Source of the DNA: Pelodera strongyloides
Lineage: Eukaryota > Nematoda > Chromadorea > Rhabditida > Rhabditidae
Length of the DNA stretch: 64,000 nt
NCBI GenBank assembly: GCA_036852015.1
Contig: JAANDG010001194.1
Location: forward strand, 124,001 to 188,000
Direction: 5' to 3'
Shown: in pieces, positions 50,701-62,235 of the stretch
Position numbering within the stretch: position 1 is the stretch's first letter
Layout: the number at the start of each line of letters is the position of its first letter
Notes under the pieces: model-generated
What the model saw: the letters and a program-made list of their open reading frames with translations, nothing else
The model's database searches: none
Told to the model about the DNA's origin: nothing
Translations under genes and position numbers: made by a program

Positions 50701-53700
50701 GCCAGTTCAAAACTATTGCAGTGGAGCCAAAGGACAAGGTTTGTGTTGTGATGTGTATGAGCAGATGTGATGAGGCACACTTGAGCAGCGCCTAACTTGT
50801 GTGCCGAGTGATTACTACTTGGCATTTGGCATAAAGAAATCACTGACACAACCCTGCGTTAGATAGATTTTAACTATTTGGTACTTTGCAATCGTGAACG
50901 GTATGCGTCCCAAATTGATTTCCATTTGACTAGTGTTTGGCGTTGGGGTTTGTCTATTATGTTAAGTCTTACAGGTGGCAATGAAGGAACAGCAAATTTT
51001 ATTTGATCAACACAGTCGCACTCCTCGAGGAGCCGTACTTTTTGCGGTGCTCAGAGGAAAGGTGAGCGGGATGGTTGATATTACTGTACTATAGTGCTAT
51101 CTATATTGGCCGGTCGATGTTTGATCGGCATAGGTTGTCAGTGTCTAGTCGCATCAGTAAGTTATTACCCTTATGCACTGTGGCCGAGACGCGTACCTAT
51201 ACCTAACAATAAGTGTTTATTTTTGTTCCAGCTCTCCGAAGGTATCAACTTCAGTGACCATCACGCCCGGGCAGTCGTTGTCATTGGAATACCGTACCCT
51301 CCAGCATTTGACACGAAAATTATTCTCAAAAAGTAGGCGCTGGTTTTTTCATTATCCCGTTTTTATCTGTATATAAAGACATTATACTTGGGTTTGAGGG
51401 TAAGTGGTACTGAGTGTCTATAGCTATTTGTCCCGTCTCACTTTGGGTTGAGTTGTATCAGTGTGCGAACAAGACGAGTGTGTTAGTGTGTGGTTGTGGT
51501 TGTTGTTTAATAGTATAATAATTATTTGTAACAAAGGAAGCACAGGTTTATCACATGCCATTTTTTGCAGGGATATTCTGGACGAGAAGCGCGCTCTTTT
51601 TGCGCGTAAAAAGAAAGAGGGCAAGGTTATTGAGGGAGAAGAGGCACCGATTGATAGTCAATTGTGGTAAGCAGGATTTATTTGCTCATTGGAAGAAGAT
51701 AAAAACATCGACATTTCATTTTTGATGCACACGTTTTAATATGTTTCAGTGGTTTGTTATTTATACGCATGCACTACAAATGCTCATTGTCAGTAGATTT
51801 TACATAATGGATTTGCATAACCTTGCTTCCCGCTAGCAAAACTGTTTTCTTGGTGTCTCTTATTTGGCTCACCGTAGGGCGCATGACAGTAGTGTAGTAG
51901 TGTTGTATTATGTATAGAAGTAATGAAACGTTTTGCCCACACTCGCAAAAGTATCTTAAAGATTTGAGAAATAGTTATTATGTTAAGGTACTCGACGGAA
52001 GCAATGCGCGCGGTCAACCAGGCTCTCGGGCGAGTTTTACGACATAGAAATGATTTCGGAATCGTCGTACTTGCAGATAAAAGGTATTATTGCGACGAAC
52101 TAATTGCCTCGAGCTGTATTTGTGTCCGATTAGAAATGATAAAGTGGAGGTTTTACGACATAGAAATGATTTCGGAATCGTCGTACTTGCAGATAAAAGG
52201 TATTATTGCGACGAACTAATTGCCTCGAGCTGTATTTGTGTCCGATTAGAAATGATAAAGTGGAGTGTTTCACGCAAGACATGTAGCCAAGGATAATGTG
52301 AAGGAAAATGTTCTTAGCGAATTGTAAGCCTATGATTAACAAGTAATTACCTTTTTCTATTTCTATGGGACCGATGTTTATGAATTTAACGCCGTGTATG
52401 TGACCTAATGCACACTTTCGTACAATTTGTTATCCCTCTAAACCATACCAATTTGCAGGTACCGACACACAAAACGAACGTTCTTTCCGTCTTGGTTGCG
52501 GCCCTCGATTGAAGTTCCAGCGTCTTATGCGGAATTCGCAAGAAAGGGTGTCGAGTTCTTCAAGGTTTGGAGCGTTTTCTTAGTTTGAGGATAAGTTCTA
52601 TTTGTTGGGTTTCTCTGTGTTTTTTTTTGAGACGATTTCGTCATTAGATGCTAAGAACAATGAACAATAAAGTTCTAGCTAGCTGTTTTGCTCGCATGGA
52701 ACCGGATTGTGCAAATGTGTATAGTGGCATAATGCATATGTGGTCTTTTGTGGTTTGTCATTACTATTGCATGACCACTTTTTTGTCTTAGTTGAGATAC
52801 GGTATGCACGTCGCTTATGTTGTCTATTCAGGCCCACGGTTTGGTTCGGACCAAAGGGATCGCTGATTCGGGGGATGACACTTCTACTGTGGACCCGGCT
52901 ACCAAGCAATCGAAAAGGAAACTGAACATTCAAATTAGCGACGAGAATGTTGGGTACGTGGGTTTTGGTTGAATATGTAATTCAAGTGTACGGAAAGGCT
53001 CGAGGAGAGTTCTGGTGGCTAATCACCATATTACCGTAGGCCACAGTGAGTGAACATGTGCCGATTTGGTTGTGGATGTATTTGCACCAATGCACTCCAA
53101 CATAGTTGAAGCAACATGTTAGTTAGTTGTATCATACTAGCGGTCGTTTGTGGTTTGTGCGGCCAGTGCCGTCTGAACATGTTATGCACATGTTCTAAAG
53201 GTTTGTTTGATCAAATCTCTTTACCCGTCCTTGATTTTCAGTGTTGGCATGTTCGCAAGCGCACCAAAGGTTTGTGAAGAGGCGGAGCCAGCAGCCAAGA
53301 AGTCTGATACGGGATCTGTCCTGTCCTGCTTGGTAGGTATTTTCACATTTTTTTCGGAGCTTCACTGTTCTACTGTAACATTGCAACTTAAAAATTGAGT
53401 GAAATCCTCACTGAGGGTCGGCAGCGGCTTTGTGAGTATGTGGCAAGCGTTCAGTATTCAGTGCGTTTCCTGCTCGAACTGATTATTCTATTATGTTCAC
53501 CATTTTCAGACTTCTGCAAGTACTAGTACGTCGACATCCGTTGTTCCGCCCCGACGGAGAGTCTTGACGAATACTTTCGCTAAACCTCGGCCAGAAAGTG
53601 TTGCGACTACTGTTCCAACTGATTCGATAGCAGCACAAGCTCCCCAGCATTCAGCGGTTGCGAGAAAGAAGATAGTTATACGAGTATGTTGGGTTTCTAA

Positions 53701-55009
53701 GTCGTCTTGGTTTATATTTGAAAGTTCTTGTATTTCAAATCCACACTCGTTTCGAGAATCCGCAGCACGATCTTCATCGATGTGGTAACACGAAATAAAG
53801 CGTGTACCAGGAGTTTATACCTTGCCCTACTAGGTAAAATCTCCTGGTAAATGCTTAATCATCCGGAAAACTTTAGTTTTGGGTATTTCGTTTGGAGTTT
53901 CCTATTTTGAATTGTCCGAAAGAAAGCCTATTATCGTTTTCAGAGACCAGCGGCCATTGTGGAGAAAAGTGAGAGAACCGAACAGGTTGTTAAAACGAAT
54001 TCAAGCGAGATGATTCCTGTGACAACGACGACATTCGTTGCTTCAGGGATTACTGCCACAAAACCTTCGGCATCTACTTCGACCTCCTCGGCAGAAACAA
54101 GGCCACCCACTGACGAGCAACGAAAACAGAAGAAAAAGGAATACATCGTGACGGTAAGTGTACTGTAAGGGGTTTCTAGGCGGTAGGTTGAGGTTTAAGG
54201 ATCATAGACTGAGTTATTAGTTTGCGGGTATTTTGTATACTAAAGAGTAGTCGGTTTGGTAGGTGTGGAGGCAACCGACCACGCTATGTGTTCCAGATTT
54301 TTTTCCATCAACTTCAACATATCGGATGTGTGAAAGCATAGCTTAGCTGAAAAGCACTTGTCTCACTCCATTAATTAGTCCTGAGCTTTTTCCGAGAAAC
54401 TTTGCATTTTCGAGATTTTTCCGCCTATTTCCCGAGTATTTTCCGCCAAGCCAACATTCTGGGGCAGTGCTCGGAAAATAGGCGGGCCGAGCTCGGGAGC
54501 AGTCTATGTGTCCGTTTCCGAACTTTTTCCGCCAAATTTTCGTATTCCGAGCTCGGGCCGACAAAAACCTAGTGGGAAAGTAGTAAAAAAAACTACCTTG
54601 TTTTCCCGCGGGCCGAGCTCGGAAACAAAGATCATAGTAGTTTCTCATATGTTATATTGGTTTCAGATGAAGGCTCTCGGTGTGAACATTGAGATAATGA
54701 CTGCTGCAAAGGCATTCCTTGATGGTGGTTCAGTCGAAGAGTTTTACAATAAGGCCGCCTCCATTTTGTTGCCAAATAATCGCCAGGCTTTGATAGGTAC
54801 GGTATTTAAGGTACATTATTTAGGAATACTTTTTTCTGTATTTAAGTGTGTTTAAGTTTGTGTTTGTTATATTGACTTTTGTTGGTACATTATTTAGCTT
54901 TGTTGAAAATGAGCTTTGTCCTCTTAAAATCAAAATTTCAGATACGGCGATGTTTATAAGAAAAGAAGAGCAAAAGAATTATTGGATGCAGAGAGTGAAC
55001 ATGATTTAG
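44708..55009 (+). CDS. rtel-1: RTEL1-family Fe-S DNA helicase
   Basis: 27 exons, about 1031 residues. Exons: 44708-44830, 44975-45107, 45301-45421, 46136-46278, 46399-46486, 46924-47074, 47306-47431, 47780-47867, 48005-48090, 48342-48468, 48811-48986, 49234-49364, 49640-49688, 49952-50034, 50378-50474, 50646-50738, 50975-51061, 51232-51332, 51571-51666, 51988-52083, 52459-52564, 52832-52953, 53242-53332, 53510-53683, 53944-54153, 54667-54796, 54942-55009. Walker [10 protein letters not shown] (48-56), motif Ia [10 protein letters not shown], Fe-S cysteines C139, C157, C166 and C205, DEAH box 248-251, [11 protein letters not shown] (482-492) and motif [11 protein letters not shown] (711-719) place it with RTEL1 rather than XPD or FANCJ; the FPFTPY start agrees. 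RTEL1 unwinds D-loops and T-loops, restraining recombination and protecting telomeres in the nucleus. The tail is Ser/Thr-rich with a basic KRK stretch. Exon 7 uses a GAG acceptor and exon 20 an AAG acceptor, both unusual. The last exon is uncertain. Confidence 0.93.
45434..45861. mobile_element. PIF/Harbinger-type MITE in RTEL1 intron 3
   Basis: 428 bp with terminal inverted repeats of about 130 bp starting GGGCGCGTTCGGGTTGC, flanked by TTA duplications (45431-45433, 45862-45864). The arms are nearly identical, so insertion is probably recent. It starts only 12 bp after the intron's donor. Confidence 0.85.
52034..52265 (+). repeat. exact 116-bp tandem duplication in RTEL1
   Basis: 52034-52149 and 52150-52265 appear identical. 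The unit contains the last 50 bases of exon 20 (coding [17 protein letters not shown]), its donor and the first 66 bases of the intron. Only the first donor keeps the reading frame; 116 is not a multiple of three. Confidence 0.95.
54350..54620. other. RTEL1 intron 25 with GGCCGAGCTCGG repeats
   Basis: The palindromic core GGCCGAGCTCGG or its half-shifted form occurs three times (about 54484, 54548, 54612), together with repeated TTTTCCGCC and TTTCCGAG strings. Possibly a degraded foldback element. Confidence 0.35.
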
Positions 55010-55281
55010 GGAACTGGGAATTTGTTTAGGTGCTTTGTACATCTGTGCTATTGTTGTTCCAGCTAGATTTTGAATAGTCTAGGTCGTAATTTACGCCATC
55101 ACTTTATGATAATCGGGTTTTTTTTACCACTACCACTTACTGTATATTGTTGCAACCTATTATTAGATACTGTATGATTGTTAGGCATTTGTTAGGTGCT
55201 TTGTTGATATTTTTGACATCGATATGTTAGTGATGATGTTGTGCATGCAAACGCAAAGATTTTCTGAATATGTGAATTGCA

Positions 55282-55296
55282 AATAAAGATTTTATT
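55282..55296. terminator. facing poly(A) signals of two convergent genes
   Basis: AATAAA at 55282-55287 on the plus strand would serve RTEL1, and TTTATT at 55291-55296 (AATAAA on the minus strand) would serve the phosphatase gene, so both 3' ends are predicted to overlap here. Confidence 0.5.
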
Positions 55297-55517
55297 TTAT
55301 AATTTTTTTTCTAGAATTTCTTCTTACGGAGGACGATGTCCTTGCTCTCAACAAGACCGGATGATACCTGAAAGAGGTTTTATGGAAAAAGTAACGGCCG
55401 GTTGAGCGGGTCCCTCCAAATGTAGGACGACGGACCAGTGCCAGTTAGAGCACCTGCCGCCAGAGTGCGCCATGTTTTCGCCGCGCACACTTTTTTTCTT
55501 AGGTGTGCGGCGGTTCA

Positions 55518-58500
55518 TCACTGGGTGGAAATAGAACTGCGTGCGGCTGAATCTGTACCAGATTTTGTGAGTTTCTGGATTACACAAGTGACATAGATAG
55601 TAATAACGTAATGGTATACCGTATGTCGAACGATGAGGTTGGCGATGAAGGAGTAGTGCTCAAAGTGGATGAGACAACCGTATCTCTGGGCGTGGACGAC
55701 CATCACTGTTTCTGGGAGGCAGACCTGGTATATAAGAGTATTCAACGGGGTATTGGTACATCAACAGAATGATGTATAAAATGCGAAGTCATGATCGCGC
55801 CTTCTTGTACCTAGTCAGATGTAGATGCAGACAGCTCTATCTACATCGGAAGTTCGGAAGATCTATTCTTTACCTTCTTCTCGGCGACGACACGATCCAG
55901 CACGATGTCGAGCACAGTCATCGAACCGGCCCGATGGACTCCAGTCGGACACACCATCATGACGGGACCGCGACCACGTTCGTCGTCCTTTTCGGCGCGA
56001 GCGATGGCGATCTTCATCTAAATGGGCGGAGGAATCAGTGACAGAGGGAGAGAGAGAATCAGCGACAGAGACAGAGAGAGGGAGGAAGAGAGAGATAAAC
56101 GATTCGGAGTGATTGGAGCATACTGTATAGTTACAATAGTGGGGAGCTTGCTGCATCAATAACGACATTGTGGTCCAGTTCACAATCTATGACATTGGGG
56201 TAAACTGCTAACCATGGCTCTGAATTCCATAAGATTATCTGGAATTGTTCTGTCGTCGTGCCACTTTTTGTAGTGAAGAATCTGAGTCTTCACCACGCCC
56301 TTTCCCTTTCCTGTGAGGGCGATATCGTAGTTATCGGTGTCGAAGTCCTGTAGAAAAGAAGATTATCTTTGATTTAAGTGCAATGTGGTTCTCCTCCTTT
56401 CTATCTATATTTATTTTGTTTCATACAAATCTACATGACACTCCTTTGAGCTTCTCAATGTTCTTGTGTACACCTTTTGGTAATACAGCAATTTGGTAAG
56501 ATTAGCGGAAAAAAGCTTGTGTGAAATAAGGACGTACGTAAAGGCGTAGACTGAGTGGGTTAGTTATAAGTTGAATAGAACTATGTTGTAGAAAGCCGGG
56601 ACTAATAAGCAATGCAAACACTCACGTTATCCAAGTTAGCCGTTTTGATGCTCAGCTGCCCGTCGACGTACTCTTTCGAAGCACGCACTTTTGGCCAGAA
56701 CTGACGACAGTCACGTTTGTCACCTTCGTTCTGAAAATAATTTTAACATAAATAAAGGGATATTGTTGACACTGCTTCATTTACACTCGTGGTTTTCAAC
56801 AAATCGATTTTAAAAACTTGTAAACGTGAGCAGTGAGTCTTGTACGAAGAATTCATGAGTGCAAGTTACCACGTGAGACTCCTCTTCATCGCCGCGGAAA
56901 GGTGCGAAGTGGCCAGGGGTGCGCGAACGCCTAGTGGTGCACCTTAGAGTGGGTACGCCATGCCGCTGTGGCGGACCCCGTTTTTGTGCGCGGCGAGGGC
57001 GCTGAGTTTTATCGGCTACAGATTTCGTACATATGAATATGAAGCACCTAACATAGCATACACTATGACCTCACCTGGGTATTGGCAAGTAGAATGACGA
57101 CAAGTGGTTTCTGCTGGAAGACCATACGCCAAAAGTCAGTCTCTGTCTGCTCGTCGAAGGGCGCTTGGGCGAGGATATAACCGTCTGCAATTGTGAAACA
57201 TCTCTATGAAGTATGGTTGCGCTTCAGAATTAAGTTATGCTCTAAGCTCTAAGAGGTTGCTTCCGTAAGATTACAAATTTCCCTACGCCGCCTTCACTTT
57301 CCCTGCACTCTTTTTGCCGCGACTTTTTGTAAATTCTAACGCAAGCAGGTTATTAAACATAATGTTGTCTGATCGTTCTCACCATCAGAACTCAGCACAG
57401 AGGCATTTCTACATAACCTCCGGACATACTAAAACTGCTTACTCTTCTTCTCGTAACTATCCACATAACTGGCATGGTAGTAATCATCTCCCCACTTGTC
57501 GCGTATCTTCACTCGGGTGCGGTCGTAGAGAAGCACGTTGGGGAAGCGGTTCTAGAATTCACTCATCAAACAACGATCACAAGGATATGTAATATTTCAT
57601 TCTTAGCAGCTTGAACTAGTTAAATCAAAAGCTATTCTCCAGGTTGAGACATACGTTATGCAATTAGAACATGTGCTTTGAAGACATCGTCACAGAGATA
57701 AGATACATATGCTTACATATATCTGACTTTTTCGATAAGGTTCGTATAAATATAAAGATGAAATCAACCGAATCTGCGGAAACGGTGCACCGGGGTCCAG
57801 CTCAGATGCTGGACATACTGGCCATAGTTCGTATATCTATAAAGTAATCTGTGATTGGGTACATAGCTGTTAGTTAGTGCTCCCCAGAAATGCCAAAAAC
57901 CGTACCTTAGTCGCGTTAGCGGTGTCAATGAAGGCGTCGATGCTTGGTGGATGTCGCATGAAATTATCGTACCACTCGAGAAGAAGCTGAGATACGGTAA
58001 CTTACGCTCTGGTTTATGCTCTGATCACTGTCAAATTCGACTAATCTACGATGCCACAATTCCTTACAACTCTTCTTTATGCTAGATGCAAAATATGTTG
58101 TGCGTGTGTTCTGCCGATTCAAAGCCAATTAAAGCGAAATACCGGCCGGTTTTTGAAACGCATCATGGACAACTGAATTGAATTCATACGTATTTATGCT
58201 AATTTGCTCGAATTGAGCTTTATTTTTATTCTAATTTATGTTCATTTGCCTAAACTGCATAAGAATGCTGGTGTAATCGATACGTTTGATCTCAACTACA
58301 ATTGTGGCACACAGAACTGGAAGAATAGTATTATCATGAAACTACTGAAGTTATCAAATATTGAACGCTTACATCTGGTCCTCGGTCACTGATCTCTTGT
58401 ACGAAATCGACAGCATTCGGCCCGTTGAGCTTGATCTCGCCGTCGGCGTCCTCGTCCTCAGAGAACACTACTTTACCGCAAGCCACTGGAAAATAATATT

Positions 58501-58839
58501 ATAATAGCATAGTGGTTACCGGAGTACACTGGTAACAGACGAACGAGGGTTCAATCCCCTCTCGAAGCCATGCCGCAGTAACTACCTTTAAAGCGATATA
58601 ACAGCCAGTCCTTGAAACAGAGTTTGGATAACTGCATTTCAATGAATCCCATGCGAATGAGTAAGATTAGAATAAACTTATAAATAAATGCATAGGATTG
58701 CAGATGTCCACTATTCTTTAAAACCTGATGTTAACGACATTAAAGCTGATAGAAGCAATTAATCAATAATGAACTAAACCAAATTATATGTAAGAGAAAA
58801 CACGGATGACTTACATGGGTCCCCTTGAAAATACTCCAT
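55518..58839 (-). CDS. compact protein tyrosine phosphatase, atypical active site
   Basis: Ten minus-strand exons with matching phases: 58839-58815, 58485-58373, 57986-57906, 57551-57443, 57184-57075, 56730-56626, 56347-56213, 56017-55874, 55724-55620, 55574-55518; 327 residues, one domain, no signal peptide. Classical PTP landmarks appear in order: NRFPNVLLYDRTRVKI (74-89), YYHASYVDSYEKK, GYILAQAPFDEQTETDFWRM, QFWP, the WPD-loop equivalent at W210-H211-D212, and the P-loop at C249-PTGVH-R255. Cys and Arg of Cx5R and the loop Asp are kept, but the His before Cys is Val, Pro of WPD is His, and the Q-loop glutamines appear replaced (IHFEHYSF). Activity may be weak or lost; a phosphotyrosine-binding pseudophosphatase is possible. 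Small single-domain PTPs are abundant in nematodes, many being germline-expressed. The 45-bp last intron is in frame, so its retention is also possible. Confidence 0.88.
58129..58290. mobile_element. CCGGCCGG-family MITE, copy 2
   Basis: TTAAAGCGAAATACCGGCCGG is identical to the left end of copy 1 at 7742. The interior aligns with copy 1 in the opposite orientation. The right end is not clear. In intron 2 of the phosphatase gene. Confidence 0.55.
58506..58569 (+). other. tRNA-like sequence (pseudogene or SINE)
   Basis: AGCATAGTGGTTACCGGAG resembles a box A arm and GAGGGTTCAATCCCCTC forms a T-arm with a perfect stem. No matching acceptor or anticodon stem. In intron 1 of the phosphatase gene. 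Confidence 0.45.
58585..58730. mobile_element. CCGGCCGG-family MITE, diverged copy 3
   Basis: AAAGCGATATAACAGCCAG and CTTGAAAC, then TGGATAACTGCATT, follow copy 2 in the same order with many substitutions. In intron 1 of the phosphatase gene. Confidence 0.4.
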
Positions 58840-59695
58840 CGCATAGAGTAGCCTTGCTCTTATGTAACAAGTTATGAAAATAACCCATTGTTGAATATTC
58901 CGCCCTTATTTATACGCAACTCTAAACAAAAAGCAGGAATAGTTTCAATGATGACATTTATTTTGTGACAATATTTTAGGGTATACGTTTCAGCGGTTTG
59001 TTTTCGTTCATGGTGGTAGTTCTGCATATGTAAGTAAAGTTTCGCTACAATTAAGGCCCCTAATTCATAGCGCCGTAAATTATTCTGCGTATATAATTTT
59101 CACAGTGCGTCTTTTTCCCTCAATAAATATATCCAAGAAGAACAATGAGAAGATGGAGCCAGATCCAAGAGCTAGACTACTGTAGTTGTTATTCACAATT
59201 CAAGCGCACATCCGGAAGATCTAATACGTCCGCAAAAACTTTTCTAACACTTTTCTACGCAACAATTTTACTATATTACACCTCTCAGTGTCCATTTATA
59301 ATATGAGATTTATTTACTACTCAAAAACTACTTTTGGCTATTTATGTAAGCTCTCTACCTACCTCTAAATACCTTTCACTTACGCGATACGTTAGCAAAG
59401 CTAGACGCTGGTAAAAGTGCTATTGGGAAACCAACAAAAGGTCACTCTCATTTTTCGTATATTACGCTTACCATCAACAATCCCAATTCCGGTTATACCA
59501 AAACCGTAGCACGCACACAAAATGGGCCATTTAGGCACATATAGGCACATAAAGTATACCACTAACTACAATAGTCTATGAAACATTTAGCTTTTTTGCA
59601 AGTCTACACAATTTCTTTGACCGAATCAATAACACGCCAATCCAACTCCAATACTTCCAAAAAAAAACGAAACAGTAAATCCTATTAATATTTAT
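58840..59695. other. intergenic, nothing seen
   Basis: AT-rich spacer between the phosphatase start and the PLGRKT stop. No coding or RNA feature recognised. The promoter of the phosphatase gene should be in its left part. Confidence 0.4.
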
Positions 59696-61413
59696 TTATT
59701 TTCTAGAATTTGCAATTCTATCCACTTCTTCTAGTGTGATAAATCCACCAACAGGTTGGATGAGTTGTGATTTCTCCTTTATCAGTTTTTCGGCAGCCGC
59801 TGCAAAAAAAATATTAGTTGGAGAAAATACACAAAACCTAAATCGAAACCAAACCAAACCCCCCGTTGATTCAACGAAAAGTGGAACAGTAAATGTCAAT
59901 TGCACAGTGTGCCTAGTGCCTATAGGCATGCTTATTGCGAAAAACAATAACATAATATTCTATCAGCACACTCAATTTCATAATCTGCAGTATGCCCGAC
60001 AATCATAAGATACAGTATTTTGATTGTTGTATATTTTTCGCAGTATTTTTGCATGTTCAGTATTAGACGAGACATACAGCCTGTACCATTAAACGAATGA
60101 AACGTTCTCTGTCCATTCTTCAAGGTGAAACATTTCATTCATACTAGACAGCTTCACACTAGATATCACATATATTTTAGGGATACTCAACGCATGCAAG
60201 GAGGACAGTTCGTTAGGTACACAGTGCCTCTCACATCCATGACAAATTATAAGGATAGTTTGAAACACCGTGTTTCCCCACATAAGTTGTCGATCTCACC
60301 TGCTATCGTGTTCTGGTTGTTACCGTAAGCACTGTCGTATCTCCAACCAAGACCCATTACCAGCGGCACAATAGGAATGACCAAGTCCTTTCGCTTGTAA
60401 ACAGAACCGGCTAAAAGTGGACGAATTTACGTCATATTGGAAATTCTTTTAAAAAAAATATGCAAATAACTACACAACATTTTGAATATGTTCGCAACGC
60501 ATTACTTATTGTTAGATATAGATACAGTAAAACACCTAAAGTGAAAGGTGTATCAATTACAATAAGAAGAATCAAAAAGGGTTCCCCAAGACGTGCAAAA
60601 GGATAAGAGGGCGCGAAGCATGCTGAAGCACTCAGACTACCCACCATACAGCTAATTGTAAGACCAATCAATATTGTTGTCATAATTTCTTCTGTGATAC
60701 CAATACCCACAATAATAGCACAAAAGGTAAAGGTCGCCAACAAAAAAACCCACCGAACAAAAGTACTCCAGTAATCGTACCGACGGCCACTGTTTCCCAG
60801 CTTAATTGTTCTCTTCTTTCGGTTAACTAAACAAAATACTTACCTTGATTACCTTGGGGATTAACACAGGTTTAAGAAATAGACAGGAAACAGTATTACA
60901 CACATAACAATCTCTAAGGATAAGGCTGAGGTACGGTAGGTGGAAAACTAAGAATGACCCTAATCTTGGTATACAAAACAGTTACATAGAAGACTACAGT
61001 AAGCCAATAGGTCCCACCTGTAATGCACGTCGTTGTACGAATAGGATATTCTGCAGAGCTAATTCCCTTTCGAACTGAAATTGGATACCTTCATTATCAA
61101 TACCCAGTTTTTCCGATATTAAAAAAGATAGCAATTAGTAGGCCACAAATCCCGTGAACAGCTGGAGATTGTATATTTGGGTGTACGGCCGAAACATTAT
61201 AGTTACATTGAAATATATGAATTTGCACGTGTCCGTGGGTGGTCTAGTCTTCGTGAATTTGCACTAGTCTTCGTGGGTGGTCCGCTTCTCAACTTTATGC
61301 GCAGAAATATTGAAAATGGACTCAGAAAATAAAATAAATCTCACTTGTTCATCATAAACTCGCTTCAAATGTGCGGCCTCTTCTGGAAACGATTTTGAAC
61401 TCGACGCACCCAT
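59696..61413 (-). CDS. PLGRKT: plasminogen receptor Plg-R(KT) homologue, copy 1
   Basis: Five minus-strand exons, 61413-61345, 61074-61018, 60826-60754, 60410-60300 and 59799-59696, phases consistent, 137 residues (human protein 147). Order of landmarks as in Plg-R(KT): MGASSSKSF start, a charged helix (FERELALQNILFVQRRALQ), TERREQLSWETVAVG, first membrane span (about 51-69), a basic loop YKRKD, second span with VIPIVPL, a WRYDSAYGN motif, and a C-terminal EKSQLIQPVGGFITLEEVD helix. The final residue is lysine, the plasminogen-binding feature known in the mammalian receptor. N-terminal MGASSSKS fits an N-myristoylation signal. A TTTCAG acceptor lies 10 bp before the ATG, suggesting trans-splicing. 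The AATAAATAAA signal overlaps the stop. In worms lacking plasminogen the role is unknown; a membrane (mitochondrial or plasma) location is likely. Confidence 0.88.
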
Positions 61414-62235
61414 TTTACATTTACTGAAACATGGAAGATGAAGGATACGGTAGATAAATTAATAGCTTAATAAACCACTACAAAAGGTGAACGTGTTACC
61501 AGTGGCAGGTATACAGAGATGAGCTTCAACACAGAAAACGAGAAAAAAACAGACACCAGTGTGATTACTATGTTTATTATAATGAATATAAAAAAAACTT
61601 ATCACCCGCAATATAACAATGAACAAGAAATTTCAAAACTATCTAATTCAGCTATTATACGATACACTACCGAATGACTATAGACCATAGACGGGACCTA
61701 CAGTAGTTATATAAAGCAAGATCAGTGAAACTGACATTATCCAGTTTCTCAATATATAATTCAGAGCAGCGAATAAGCTGCACATCGCAAGGCCTCATAT
61801 GTTTTACTGAACGCATGCTTATCTACACCAAAGAGAGACTAGAGAAAACACCAAATCTAAAGGTACATTTCGGGATGCGCCCAAAATACACAGTTTGCTA
61901 ACATTTATAAGGTAGAATGGATAAACTCGAATAGACGTTTTGGAATTTGGCATCCCGAACACGCCCAATTAAATGAAAAAATCACTATCTTTAAATTTGA
62001 GCAACCAGAAATATAGCAAAAGCACAAGTAGAAAGATATCTGAAACATGCACATATACTGAACAACCTATTTTCGAAGCAGACAGGTAGCCTCACTCTCA
62101 CTGAATTATATGCCCACTGAGTCAAACGAAGTTTTGAAAACTCAGCACATTGGAATTAAAAGCCTCAGTAGATATACATATGAAAACGAATGTCTCAAAC
62201 TCACGGACCAAATATGCTAAATTCTATCCTTTCTT
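61414..62235. other. spacer between PLGRKT paralogues
   Basis: About 820 bp with no coding signal. Includes the probable trans-splice acceptor at 61424-61429 (minus strand) for copy 1. Its length argues against an operon of the tightly spaced nematode type, though it does not exclude one. Confidence 0.4.

Noticed and set aside
55863..56183. 106-codon minus-strand frame over the phosphatase P-loop exon
   Set aside because: Shadow in another frame of exon 8; the phosphatase frame carries the recognisable motif.
60843..60860. Possible 9-bp micro-exon (GTAATCAAG) in PLGRKT copy 1
   Set aside because: It would require a 17-bp intron; joining exon 2 directly to 60826 gives an alignment without gaps to the paralogue.
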